DNA of 64,000 nt from Carposina sasakii (taxonomy: Eukaryota > Arthropoda > Insecta > Lepidoptera > Carposinidae). Below, one piece after another: positions 1 through 13,295 of this stretch. The stretch spans positions 11,780,001 to 11,844,000 of the forward strand of contig CP053156.1 of the NCBI GenBank assembly GCA_014607495.2, given 5' to 3'. How positions within the stretch are numbered: position 1 is the stretch's first letter; each line of letters opens with the position of its first letter. Both the position numbers and the translations under genes were made by a program. Below the pieces are notes generated by a model that had not been told where the DNA came from, did no database searches, and saw only the letters and a list, made by a program, of their open reading frames with translations.

Positions 1-3000
1 GTTCCAGCAGCTCACACCTGAATGTAGAAAATACACAAAGAATATAAAAACAATTTCAATCGTTCAAAAAATAATCTCAAAGCTTCTCAACAGCCAGAAC
101 TCTTTTGTTTTACATAGACCTGGAGAAGACCTGCAATCTGATACTAAAATCAAGCCCAGAATTCACGTAAAAGTTCCAGCAGCTCACACCTGAATGTAAA
201 AAATACACAAAAAATATAAAAACACTTTCAATCGTTCAAAAAAAAATCTCAAAGCTTCTCAACAGCCAGAACTCTTTTGTTTTCCATAGACCTGGAGAAG
301 ACCTGCAACTTGATACTAAAATCAAGCCCAGAACTCACGTAAAAGTTCCTGCAGCTCACACCTGAATGTAGAAAATACACAAAGAATATAAAAACACACT
401 TTCAATCGTTCAAAAAATAATCTCAAAGCTTCCAACAGCCAGAACTCTTTTGTTTACATAGACCTGGAGTAGATCTGCAACCTGATACTAAAATCAAGCC
501 CAGAACTCACGTAAAAGTTCCAGCAGCTCACACCTGAATGTAAAAATACACAAAAATATATAAAAACACTTTCAATCGTACAAAAAATATAAAAACACTT
601 TCAATCGTACAAAAAAAATCTCAAAGCTTCTCAACAGCCAGAACTCTTTTGTTTTCCATAGACCTGGAGTAGACCTGCAACTTGATACTAAAATCAAGCC
701 CAGAACTCACGTAAAAGTTCCAGCAGCTCACACCTGAATGTAGAAAATACAAAGAATATAAAAAACACTTTCAATCGTTCAAAAAATAATCTCAAAGCTT
801 CTCAACAGCCAGAACTCTTTTGTTTTACATAGACCTGGAGTAGACCTGCAACCTGATACTAAAATCAAGCCCAGAATTCACGTAAAAGTTCCAGCAGCTC
901 ACACCTGAATGTAAAAATACACAAAAAATATAAAAAACACTTTCAATCATACAAAAAAATCTCAAAGCTTCTCAACAGCCAGAACTCTTTTGTTTTCCAT
1001 AGACCTGGAGTAGACCTGCAACCTGATACTAAAATCAAGCCCAGAACTCACGTAAAAGTTCCAGCAGCTCACACCTGAATGTAGAAAATACACAAAGAAT
1101 ATAAAAACACTTTCAATCGTTCAAAAAATAATCTCAAAGCTTCTCAACAGCCAGAACTCTTTTGTTTTACATAGACCTGGAGTAGACCTGCAATCTGATA
1201 CTAAAATCAAGCCCAGAATTCACGTAAAAGTTCCAGCAGCTCACACCTGAATGTAAAAAATACACAAAAAATATAAAAACACTTTCAATCGTACAAAAAA
1301 AATCTCAAAGCTTCTCAACAGCCAGAACTCTTTTGTTTTCCATAGACCTGGAGTAGACCTGCAACCTGATACTAAAATCAAGCCCAGAACTCACGTAAAA
1401 GTTCCAGCAGCTCACACCTGAATGTAAGAAAAAACAAAAAAGTATGCACAAACATTTCAATCGTTCAAAAAAAAATCTCAAAGCTTCTCAATAGCCAGAA
1501 CTCTTTTGTTTTCCAAAGACCTTGAGTAGACCTGCAACCTGATACTAAAATCAAGCCCAGAACTCACGTAAAAGTTCCAGCAGCTCACACCTGAATGTAG
1601 AAAATACAAAAAGTATGCTCAGACTTTTCAATCGATAAAAAAAAAAATTTCAAAGCTTCTCAACAGCCAGAACTCTTTTGTTTTCCATAGACCTGGAGTA
1701 GACCTGCAATCTGATACTAAAATCAAGTCCAGAATTCACGTAAAAGTTCCAGCAGCTCACACCTGAATGTAAAAAATACACAAAAAATATAAAAACACTT
1801 TCAATCGTTCAAAAAAAATCTCAAAGCTTCTCAACAGCCAGAACTCTTTTGTTTTCCATAGACCTGGAGAAGACCTGCAACTTGATACTAAAATCAAGCC
1901 CAGAACTCACGTAAAAGTTCCAGCAGCTCACACCTGAATGTAGAAAATACACAAAGAATATAAAAACACTTTCAATCGTTCAAAAAATAATCTCAAAGCT
2001 TCTCAACAGCCAGAACTCTTTTGTTTTACATAGACCTGGAGTAGACCTGCAACCTGATACTAAAATCAAGCCCAGAATTCACGTAAAAGTTCCAGCAGCT
2101 CACACCTGAATGTAAAAAATACACAAAAAATATAAAAACACTTTCAATCGTACAAAAAAAAATCTCAAAGCTTCTCAACAGCCAGAACTCTTTTGTTTTC
2201 CATAGACCTGGAGTAGACCTGCAACCTGATACTAAAATCAAGCCCAGAACTCACGTAAAAGTTCCAGCAGCTCACACCTGAATGTAGAAAATACACAAAG
2301 AATATAAAACACTTTCAATCGTTCAAAAAATAATCTCAAAGCTTCTCAACAGCCAGAACTCTTTTGTTTTACATAGACCTGGAGTAGACCTGCAATCTGA
2401 TACTAAAATCAAGCCCAGAATTCACGTAAAAGTTCCAGCAGCTCACACCTGAATGTAAAAAATACACAAAAAATATAAAAAAACACTTTCAATCGTACAA
2501 AAAAAATCTCAAAGCTTCTCAACAGCCAGAACTCTTTTGTTTTCCATAGACCTGGAGTAGACCTGCAACCTGATACTAAAATCAAGCCCAGAACTCACGT
2601 AAAAGTTCCAGCAGCTCACACCTGAATGTAGAAAATACAAAAAGTATGCACAAACATTTCAATCGTTCAAAAAAAAATCTCAAAGCTTCTCAACAGCCAG
2701 AACTCTTTTGTTTTCCATAGACCTGGAGTAGACCTGCAACCTGATACTAAAATCAAGCCCAGAACTCACGTAAAAGTTCCAGCAGCTCACACCTGAATGT
2801 AGAAAATACACAAAGAATACAAAACACATTCAATCGTTCAAAAAAAAAATCTCAAAGCTTCTCAACAGCCAGAACTCTTTTGTTTTACATAAACCTGGAG
2901 TAGACCTGCAATCTGATACTAAAATCAAGCCCAGAATTCACGTAAAAGTTCCAGCAGCTCACACCTGAATGTAAAAAATACACAAAAAATATAAAAACAC

Positions 3001-5596
3001 TTTCAATCGTTCAAAAAAAAAAATCTCACAAAGCTTCTCAACAGCCAGAACTCTTTTGTTTTCCATAGACCTGGAGAAGACCTGCAACTTGATACTAAAA
3101 TCAAGCCCAGAACTCACGCAAAAGTTCCAGCAGCTCACACCTGAATGTAGAAATACACAAAGAATATAAAAACACTTTCAATCGTTCAAAAATAATCTCA
3201 AAGCTTCTCAACAGCCAGAACTCTTTTGTTTTACATAGACCTGGAGTAGACCTGCAACCTGATACTAAAAATCAAGCCCAGAATTCACGTAAAAGTTCCA
3301 GCAGCTCACACCTGAATGTAGAAAATACACAAAAAATATAAAACACTTTCAATCGTACAAAAAAAAATCTCAAAGCTTCTCAACAGCCAGAACTCTTTTG
3401 TTTTCCATAGACCTGGAGTAGACCTGCAACCTGATACTAAAATCAAGCCCAGAACTCACGTAAAAGTTCCAGCAGCTCACACCTGAATGTAGAAAATACA
3501 CAAAGAATATAAAAAACTTTCAATCGTTCAAAAAATAATCTCAAAGCTTCTCAACAGCCAGAACTCTTTTGTTTTACATAGACCTGGAGTAGACCTGCAA
3601 TCTGATACTAAAATCAAGCCCAGAATTCACGTAAAAGTTCCAGCAGCTCACACCTGAATGTAAAAAATACACAAAAAATATAAAAACACTTTCAATCGTA
3701 CAAAAAAAATCTCAAAGCTTCTCAACAGCCAGAACTCTTTTGTTTTCCATAGACCTGGAGTAGACCTGCAACCTGATACTAAAATCAAGCCCAGAACTCA
3801 CGTTAAAGTTCCAGCAGCTCACACCTGAATGTAGAAAATACAAAAAGTATGCACAAACATTTCAATCGTTCAAAAAAAAAATCTCAAAGCTTCTCAACAG
3901 CCAGAACTCTTTTGTTTTCCATAGACCTGGAGTAGACCTGCAACCTGATACTAAAATCAAGCCCAGAACTCACGTAAAAGTTCCAGCAGCTCACACCTGA
4001 ATGTAGAAAATACACAAAGAATATAAAAACACATTCAATCGTTCAAAAAAAAATCTCAAAGCTTCTCAACAGCCAGAACTCTTTTGTTTTACATAAACCT
4101 GGAGTAGACCTGCAATCTGATACTAAAATCAAGCCCAGAATTCACGTAAAAGTTCCAGCAGCTCACACCTGAATGTAAAAAATACACAAAAAATAAAAAA
4201 CACTTTCAATCGTTCAAAAAAAAAATCTCAAAGCTTCTCAACAGCCAGAACTCTTTTGTTTTCCATAGACCTGGAGAAGACCTGCAACTTGATACTAAAA
4301 TCAAGCCCAGAACTCACGTAAAAGTTCCAGCAGCTCACACCTGAATGTAGAAAATACACAAAGAATATAAAAACACCTTTCAATCGTTCAAAAAATAATC
4401 TCAAAGCTTCTCAACAGCCAGAACTCTTTTGTTTTTACATAGACCTGGAGTAGACCTGCAACCTGATACTAAAATCAAGCCCAGAATTCACGTAAAAGTT
4501 CCAGCAGCTCACACCTGAATGTAAAAAATACACAAAAAATATAAAAAACACTTTCAATCGTACAAAAAAAATCTCAAAGCTTCTCAACAGCCAGAACTCT
4601 TTTGTTTTCCATAGACCTGGAGTAGACCTGCAACCTGATACTAAAATCAAGCCCAGAACTCACGTAAAAGTTCCAGCAGCTCACACCTGAATGTAGAAAA
4701 TACACAAAGAATATAAAAACAATTTCCAATCGTTCAAAAAATAATCTCAAGCTTCTCAACAGCCAGAACTCTTTTTGTTTTACATAGACCTGGAGTAGAC
4801 CTGCAATCTGATACTAAAATCAAGCCCAGAATTCACGTAAAAGTTCCAGCAGCTCACACCTGAATGTAAAAAATACACAAAAAATATAAAAACACTTTCA
4901 ATCGTACAAAAAAAATCTCAAAGCTTCTCAACAGCCAGAACTCTTTTGTTTTTCCATATACCTGGAGTAGACCTGCAACCTGATACTAAAATCAAGCCCA
5001 GAACTCACGTAAAAGTTCCAGCAGCTCACACCTGAATGTAGAAAATACAAAAAGTATGCACAAACACAATTTCAATCGTTCAAAAAAAAATCTCAAAGCT
5101 TCTCAACAGCCAGAACTCTTTGTTTTCCAAAGACCTGGAGTAGACCTGCAACCTGATACTAAAATCAAGCCCAGAACTCACGTAAAAGTTCCAGCAGCTC
5201 ACACCTGAATGTAGAAAATACAAAAAGTATGCACAGACTTTTCAATCGTTCAAAAAAAAATCTCAAAGCTTCTCAACAGCCAGAACTCTTTTGTTGTTCC
5301 ATAGACCTGGAGTAGACCTGCAACCTGATTCTAAAATCAAGCCCAGAACTCACGTAAAAGTTCCAGCAGCTCACACCTGAATGTAGAAAATATTAAAAGT
5401 ATATAAAAACACATTCAATCGTTCAAAACAAAATCTCAAAGCTTCTCAACAGCCAGAACTCTTTTGTTTTCCATAAACCTGGAGTAGACCTACAACCTGA
5501 TACTAAAATCAAGCCCAGAACTCACGTAAAAGTTCCAGCAGCTCACACCTGAATGTAGAAAATACAAAAAGTATATAAAAACATTTTCAATTTCAA
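1..5596 (-). repeat. Satellite array, left arm (about 172-bp monomers)
   Basis: About 32 tandem monomers with starts near 1, 173, 345, 517, 717 and so on, a spacing of about 172 bp. One monomer near 517-717 is longer because a short A-rich block is duplicated inside it. Each monomer carries the conserved blocks GTTCCAGCAGCTCACACCTG, CTCAACAGCCAGAACTC and usually a HindIII site (AAGCTT), separated by a variable A-rich stretch. Two main monomer types differ in the A-rich part and in TTTTACATAG versus TTTTCCATAG and often alternate. A third type with AAAAAGTATGCAC recurs near 1422, 2627, 3832 and 5038. Short open frames across monomers are by-products of the period and are not genes. Confidence 0.97.
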
Positions 5597-8500
5597 AAAA
5601 AAAAATGTTTGTGTATTTTCTACATTCAGGTGTGAGCTGCTGGAACTTTTACGTGAGTTCTGGGCTTAATTTTAGTATCAGGTTGCAGGTCTACTCCAGG
5701 TCTATGGAAAACAAAAGAGTTCTGGCTGTTGAGAAGCTTTGAGATTTTTTTTTGAACGATTGAAAGTGTTTTTATATTCTTTGTGTATTTTCTACATTCA
5801 GGTGTGAGCTGCTGGAACTTTTACGTGAGTTCTGGGCTTAATTTTAGTATCAGGTTGTAGGTCTACTCCAGGTCTATGGAAAACAAAAGAGTTCTGGCTG
5901 TTGAGAAGCTTTGAGATTTTTTTTGTACGATTGAAAGTGTTTTTATATTTTTTGTGTATTTTTTACATTCAGGTGTGAGCTGCTGGAACTTTTACGTGAG
6001 TTCTGGGCTTGATTTTAGTATCAGGTTGCAGGTCCACTCCAGGTCTATGGAAAACAAAAGAGTTCTGGCTGTTGAGAAGCTTTGAGATTTTTTTTTGAAC
6101 GATTGAAAGTGTTTTTTATTTTTTGTGTATTTTTTACATTCAGGTGTGAGCTGCTGAAACTTTTACGTGAGTTCTGGGCTTAATTTTAGTATCAAGTTGC
6201 AGGTCTACTCCAGGTCTATGGAAAACAAAAGAGTTCTGGCTGTTGAGAAGCTTTGAGATTTTTTTTTGAACGATTGAAAGTGTTTTTATATTCTTTGTGT
6301 ATTTTCTACATTCAGGTGTGAGCTGCTGAAACTTTTACGTGAGTTCTGGGCTTAATTTTAGTATCAAGTTGCAGGTCTACTCCAGGTCTATGGAAAACAA
6401 AAGAGTTCTGGCTGTTGAGAAGCTTTGAGATTTTTTTTTGAACGATTGAATGTGTTTTTATATACTTTTTGTATTTTCTACATTCAGGTGTGAGCTGCTG
6501 GAACTTTTACGTGAGTTCTGGGCTTTATTTTAGTATCAGGTTGCAGGTCTACTCCAGGTCTATGGAAAACAAAAGAGTTCTGGCTGTTGAGAAGCTTTGA
6601 GATTTTTTTTTGAACGATTGAATGTGTTTTTATATACTTTTTGTATTTTCTACATTCAGGTGTGAGCTGCTGGAACTTTTACGTGAGTTCTGGGCTTTAT
6701 TTTAGTATCAGGTTGCAGGTCTACTCCAGGTCTATGGAAAACAAAAGAGTTCTGGCTGTTGAGAAGCTTTGAGATTTTTTTTGTACGATTGAAAGTGTTT
6801 TTATATTTTTTGTGTATTTTTTAAATTCAGGTGTGAGCTGCTGGAACTTTTACGTGAGTTCTGGGCTTGATTTTAGTATCAAGTTGCAGGTCTACTCCAG
6901 GTCTATGGAAAACAAAAGAGTTCTGGCTGTTGAGAAGCTTTGAGATTTTTTTTTTGAACGAACGAAATGTTTGTGCATACTTTTTGTATTTTCTACATTC
7001 AGGTGTGAGCTGCTGGAACTTTTACGTGAGTTCTGGGCTTGATTTTAGTATCAGGTTGCAGGTCTACTCCAGGTCTATGGAAAACAAAAGAGTTCTGGCT
7101 GTTGAGAAGCTTTGAGATTTTTTTTGAACGATTGAAAGTGTTTTTATATTCTTTGTGTATTTTCTACATTCAGGTGTGAGCTGCTGGAACTTTTACGTGA
7201 GTTCTGGGCTTAATTTTAGTATCAGGTTGTAGGTCTACTCCAGGTTTATGGAAAACAAAAGAGTTCTGGCTGTTGAGAAGCTTTGAGATTTTTTTTGTAC
7301 GATTGAAAGTGTTTTTATATTTTTTGTGTATTTTTTAAATTCAGGTGTGAGCTGCTGGAACTTTTACGTGAGTTCTGGGCTTGATTTTAGTATCAGGTTG
7401 CAGGTCCACTCCAGGTCTATGGAAAACAAAAGAGTTCTGGCTGTTGAGAAGCTTTGAATTTTTTTTTTTGAACGATTGAAAAGTCTGTGCATACTTTTTG
7501 TATTTTCTACATTCAGGTGTGAGCTGCTGGAACTTTTACGTGAGTTCTGGGCTTATTTTAGTATCAGGTTGCAGGTCTACTCCAGGTCTATGGAAAACAA
7601 AAGAGTTCTGGCTGTTGAGATGCTTTGAGATTTTTTTTGTACGATTGAAAATGTTTTTATATTTTTTGTGTATCTTTTACATTCAGGTGTGAGCTGCTGG
7701 AACTTTTACGTGAGTTCTGGGCTTAATTTTAGTATCAAGTTGCAGGTCTACTCCAGGTCTATGGAAAACAAAAGAGTTCTGGCTGTTGAGAAGCTTTGAA
7801 ATTTTTTTTTGAACGATTGAAAAGTCTGTGCATACTTTTTGTATTTTCTACATTCAGGTGTGAGCTGCTGGAACTTTTACGTGAGTTCTGGGCTTGATTT
7901 TAGTATCAGGTTGCAGGTCTACTCCAGGTCTATGGAAAACAAAAGAGTTCTGGCTGTTGAGAAGCTTTGAGATTTTTTTTGTACGATTGAAAGTGTTTTT
8001 ATATTTTTTGTGTATTTTTTAAATTCAGGTGTGAGCTGCTGGAACTTTTACGTGAGTTCTGGGCTTGATTTTAGTATCAGGTTGCAGGTCCACTCCAGGT
8101 CTATGGAAAACAAAAGAGTTCTGGCTGTTGAGAAGCTTTGAGATTTTTTTTTGAACGAACGAAATGTTTGTGCATACTTTTTGTATTTTCTACATTCAGG
8201 TGTGAGCTGCTGGAACTTTTACGTGAGTTCTGGGCTTGATTTTAGTATCAGGTTGCAGGTCTACTCCAGGTCTATGGAAAACAAAAGAGTTCTGTCTGTT
8301 GAGATGCTTTGAGAATTTTTTTTTAACGATTGAAAGTGTTTTTATATTCTTTGTGTATTTTCTACATTCAGGTGTGAGCTGCTGGAACTTTTACGTGAGT
8401 TCTGGGCTTAATTTTAGTATCAGGTTGCAGGTCTACTCCAGGTCTATGGAAAACAAAAGAGTTCTGGCTGTTGAGAAGCTTTGAGATTTTTTTTTGAACG

Positions 8501-11500
8501 ATTGAAAGTGTTTTTATATTCTTTGTGTATTTTCTACATTCAGGTGTGAGCTGCTGAAACTTTTACGTGAGTTCTGGGCTTAATTTTAGTATCAAGTTGC
8601 AGGTCTACTCCAGGTCTATGGAAAACAAAAGAGTTCTGGCTGTTGAGAAGCTTTGAAATTTTTTTTGAACGATTGAAAAGTCTGTGCATACTTTTTGTAT
8701 TTTCTACATTCAGGTGTGAGCTGCTGGAACTTTTACGTGAGTTCTGGGCTTTATTTTAGTATCAGGTTGCAGGTCTACTTCAGGTCTATGGAAAACAAAA
8801 GAGTTCTGGCTGTTGAGAAGCTTTGAGATTTTTTTTTTGAACGATTGAAAAGTCTGTGCGTACTTTTTGTATATTCTACATTCAGGTGTGAGCTGCTGGA
8901 ACTTTTACGTGAGTTCTGGGCTTGATTTTAGTATCAGGTTGCAGGTCTACTCCAGGTCTATGGAAAACAAAAGAGTTCTGGCTGTTGAGAAGTTTTGAGA
9001 TTTTTTTTTAACGATTGAAAATGTTTTTATATACTTTTTGTATTTTCTACATTCAGGTGTGAGCTGCTGGAACTTTTACGTGAGTTCTGGGCTTGATTTT
9101 AGTATCAGGTTACAGGTCTACTCCAGGTCCTTGGAAAACAAAAGAGTTCTGGCTGTTGAGAAGCTTTGAGATTTTTTTTGTACGATTGAAAGTGTTTTTA
9201 TATTTTTTGTGTATTTTTTAAATTCAGGTGTGAGCTGCTGGAACTTTACGTGAGTTCTGGGCTTGATTTTAGTATCAGGTTGCAGGTCTACTCCAGGTCC
9301 TTAGAAAACAAAAGAGTTCTGGCTGTTGAGAAGCTTTGAGATTTTTTTTTTGAACGATTGAAAAGTCTGTGCATACTTTTTGTATTTTCTACATTCAGGT
9401 GTGAGCTGCTGGAACTTTTACGTGAGTTCTGGGCTTGATTTTAGTATCAGGTTGTAGGTCTACTCCAGGTCTATGGAAAACAAAAGAGTTCTGGCTGTTG
9501 AGAAGCTTTGAGATTTTTTTGTACGATTGAAATTGTTTTTATATTTTTTGTGTATTTTTTACATTCAGGTGTGAGCTGCTGGAACTTTTACGTGAGTTCT
9601 GGGCTTGATTTTAGTATCAGGTTGCAGATCTACTCCAGGTCTATGGAAAACAAAAGAGTTCTGGCTGTTGAGAAGCTTTGAGATTTTTTTTGAACGATTG
9701 AAAGTGTTTTTATATTCTTTGTGTATTTTCTACATTCAGGTGTGAGCTGCTGAAACTTTTACGTGAGTTCTGGGCTTAATTTTAGTATCAAGTTGCAGGT
9801 CTACTCCAGGTCTATGGAAAACAAAAGAGTTCTGGCTGTTGAGAAGCTTTGAAATTTTTTTTGAACGATTGAAAAGTCTGTGCATACTTTTGTATTTTCT
9901 ACATTCAGGTGTGAGCTGCTGGAACTTTTACGTGAGTTCTGGGCTTTATTTTAGTATCAGGTTGCAGGTCTACTCCAGGTCTATGGAAAACAAAAGAGTT
10001 CTGGCTGTTGAGAAGCTTTGAGATTTTTTTTTTTGAACGATTGAAAAGTCTGTGCGTACTTTTTGTATATTCTACATTCAGGTGTGAGCTGCTGGAACTT
10101 TTACGTGAGTTCTGGGCTTGATTTTAGTATCAGGTTGCAGGTCTACTCCAGGTCTATGGAAAACAAAAGAGTTCTGGCTGTTGAGAAGTTTTGAGATTTT
10201 TTTTTAACGATTGAAAATGTTTTTATATACTTTTTGTATTTTCTACATTCAGGTGTGAGCTGCTGGAACTTTTACGTGAGTTCTGGGCTTGATTTTAGTA
10301 TCAGGTTACAGGTCTACTCAGGTCCTTGGAAAACAAAAGAGTTCTGGCTGTTGAGATGCTTTGAGATTTTTTTGTACGATTGAAAGTGTTTTTATATTTT
10401 TTGTGTATTTTTAAATTCAGGTGTGAGCTGCTGGAACTTTTACGTGAGTTCTGGGCTTGATTTTAGTATCAGGTTGCAGGTCTACTCCAGGTCCTTGGAA
10501 AACAAAAGAGTTCTGGCTGTTGAGAAGCTTTGAGATTTTTTTTTGAACGATTGAAAAGTCTGTGCATACTTTTTGTATTTTCTACATTCAGGTGTGAGCT
10601 GCTGGAACTTTTACGTGAGTTCTGGGCTTGATTTTAGTATCAGGTTGTAGGTCTACTCCAGGTCTATGGAAAACAAAAGAGTTCTGGCTGTTGAGAAGCT
10701 TTGAGATTTTTTTGTACGATTGAAATTGTTTTTATATTTTGTGTATTTTTTACATTCAGGTGTGAGCTGCTGGAACTTTTACGTGAGTTCTGGGCTTGAT
10801 TTTAGTATCAGGTTGCAGATCTACTCCAGGTCTATGGAAAACAAAAGAGTTCTGGCTGTTGAGAAGCTTTGAGATTTTTTTTTGAACGATTGAAAGTGTT
10901 TTTATATTCTGTGTATTTTCTACATTCAGGTGTGAGCTGCTGGGACTTTTACGTGAGTTCTGGGCTTGATTTTAGTATCAAGTTGCAGGTCTTCTCCAGG
11001 TCTATGGAAAACAAAAGAGTTCTGGCTGTTGAGAAGCTTTGAGATTTTTTTTTGAACGATTGAAAGTGTTTTTATATTTTTTGTGTATTTTTTACATTCA
11101 GGTGTGAGCTGCTGGATCTTTTACGTGAGTTCTGGGCTTGATTTTAGAATCAGGTTGCAGGTCTACTCTAGGTCTATGGAAAACAAAAGAGTTCTGGCTG
11201 TTGAGAAGCTTTGAGATTTTTTTTTGAACGATTGAAAGTGTTTTTATATTCTTTGTGTATTTTCTACATTCAGGTGTGAGCTGCTGAAACTTTTACGTGA
11301 GTTCTGGGCTTAATTTTAGTATCAAGTTGCAGGTCTACTCCAGGTCTATGGAAAACAAAAGAGTTCTGGCTGTTGAGAAGCTTTGAGATTTTTTTTAAAC
11401 GATTGAAAGTGTTTTTATATTCTTTGTGTATTTTCTACATTCAGGTGTGAGCTGCTGGAACTTTTACGTGAGTTCTGGGCTTAATTTTAGTATCAGGTTG

Positions 11501-12375
11501 CAGGTCTACTCCAGGTCTATGGAAAACAAAAGAGTTCTGGCTGTTGAGAAGCTTTGAGATTTTTTTTTTGAACGATTGAAAGTGTTTTTATATTCTTTGT
11601 GTATTTTCTACATTCAGGTGTGAGCTGCTGGAACTTTTACGTGAGTTCTGGGCTTAATTTTAGTATCAGGTTGCAGGTCTACTCCAGGTCTATGGAAAAC
11701 AAAAGAGTTCTGGCTGTTGAGAAGCTTTGAGATTTTTTTTTGAACGATTGAAAGTGTTTTTATATTCTTTGTGTATTTTCTACATTCAGGTGTGAGCTGC
11801 TGAAACTTTTACGTGAGTTCTGGGCTTAATTTTAGTATCAAGTTGCAGGTCTACTCCAGGTCTATGGAAAACAAAAGAGTTCTGGCTGTTGAGAAGCTTT
11901 GAAATTTTTTTTTTTGAACGATTGAAAAGTCTGTGCATACTTTTTGTATTTTCTACATTCAGGTGTGAGCTGCTGGAACTTTTACGTGAGTTCTGGGCTT
12001 GATTTTAGTATCAGGTTGCAGGTCTACTCCAGGTCTATGGAAAACAAAAGAGTTCTGGCTGTTGAGAAGCTTTGAGATTTTGTTTTGAACGATTGAATGT
12101 GTTTTTATATACTTTTAATATTTTCTACATTCAGGTGTGAGCTGCTGGAACTTTTACGTGAGTTCTGGGCTTGATTTTAGTATCAGATTGCGGGTCTACT
12201 CCAGGTCTATGTAAAACAAAAGAGTTCTGGCTGTTGAGAAGTTTTGAGATTTTTTTTGAACGATTGAAAATGTTTTTTATATACTTTGTGTATTTTCTAC
12301 ATTCCGGTATGAGCTGCTGGATTTTTTACGTGAGTTCTGGACTTGAGTTTATTTTAAGGTTGCAGGTCTGCTACG
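5597..12375 (+). repeat. Satellite array, right arm (inverted relative to left arm)
   Basis: About 39 monomers of the same satellite in reverse complement, reading CATTCAGGTGTGAGCTGCTG then a conserved GAGTTCTGGCTGTTGAGAAG block. A block of seven monomers is nearly repeated: the rare variant CTGTGCGTACTTTTTGTATA occurs near 8854 and again near 10050, about 1196 bp apart, and neighbouring variants follow in the same order. Monomers become divergent after about 12300 (for example GTATGAGCTGCTGGATTTTT), as expected at the edge of an array. Confidence 0.96.
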
Positions 12376-12431
12376 GAATAATATATTGTGAAAGAGTTAT
12401 TCATTAAAAATTGTTTGGAACGATAAACTTA

Positions 12432-12885
12432 CATGATCCGCTGTGAATTGATTTTCTATGGCAAGTTATCAGATTATCATCAATTGACGTTTTTAGAGGT
12501 TAAAACAACAGAACTATTTATAATAACTATCAAGAACTGTAGGACTGAGCTGCATGTGAATATAACACCCATTAAAATTTGATTTGCTGTAAAGTGATCT
12601 GCTACGGGAAGTTAGCAGCTCATTTTTCAATTGACGTTTTTCATGGAAAAAGGGCAGAACTATTTGTAAAAAGTATCAGGAACTATAGAACTCACCTGTT
12701 TGCTAATAGAACTCTCTTTTTTTTTTCATTTACTGAAAAGTGATCTGCTACCGGAAGTTAGCAGCTCATTTTTTCAATTTAAGTTTTTCAGGGTAAAAAT
12801 GCCAGAACTATTTATAAAAGGTATCAGGAACTGTAGAACTCACCTGCACTAGAATAGAACTCAGATTTATTTTTGAGCTGCTGGT
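12432..12885 (+). repeat. Second tandem repeat, about 147-bp units (three copies)
   Basis: Three diverged units start near 12432, 12590 and 12736. Each contains GTGATCTGCTA-like, AAGTTAGCAGCTCA-like, TTGACGTTTTTCA-like and CAGAACTATTTATAA-like blocks and ends with GAACTCACCTG or a variant. Short motifs (GAGCTGCT, AGAACTCAC) are shared with the neighbouring 172-bp satellite, so this may be an old relative of it. The middle and last units are the most alike; the first is the most decayed. Confidence 0.75.
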
Positions 12886-13290
12886 AAATGAGCTGCTAAG
12901 TTCACGGACACCGACAGGACTTCGATAAATCTAAATTGAAATTTCAAAGTTTAGTGCTCTTGAATTCGATGTTTAAAACAACCTTTTGTACTTATATTTG
13001 GTGATACAGATTAAAATATTGTTGCACGAGCCGTTGTTGTTATATGAATCATCAGTACTTCATATCAAGCATTTTGCAGACAGCTTTTTGGGCACGGCAG
13101 CTGATAGCGAAGGTCGGTTAATGATGATACCTTCTGGAGACTCGTTATTCAATGGTTAGAAATTGATTTCCTTTAGAAACAGGTGACTGTCAAATAGTTT
13201 TTATTATCCAGTCCTAACTTCTAACTACTTTTACCATCAAAGATGTTTGATAACCATATTATGATGATTAAAAACAGCTTATCTATACAT
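12886..13290. other. Gene-free stretch beside the satellite
   Basis: I see no coding exon, RNA gene or recognisable repeat here. The sequence is ordinary AT-rich intergenic DNA. Confidence 0.5.
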
Positions 13291-13295
13291 ATAAT

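Noticed and set aside
1..12375. CRISPR-like array of repeats
   Set aside because: The 172-bp near-identical monomers have no unique spacers of constant size and no cas genes. This is eukaryotic satellite DNA.
2026..12407. Eight open frames of 60-82 codons encoding related Ser/Phe/Leu-rich peptides (for example starting MILVSGCRSTPGLW)
   Set aside because: They are read through consecutive satellite monomers and share the monomer period. They have no promoter, no splice context and break wherever the A-run length changes.
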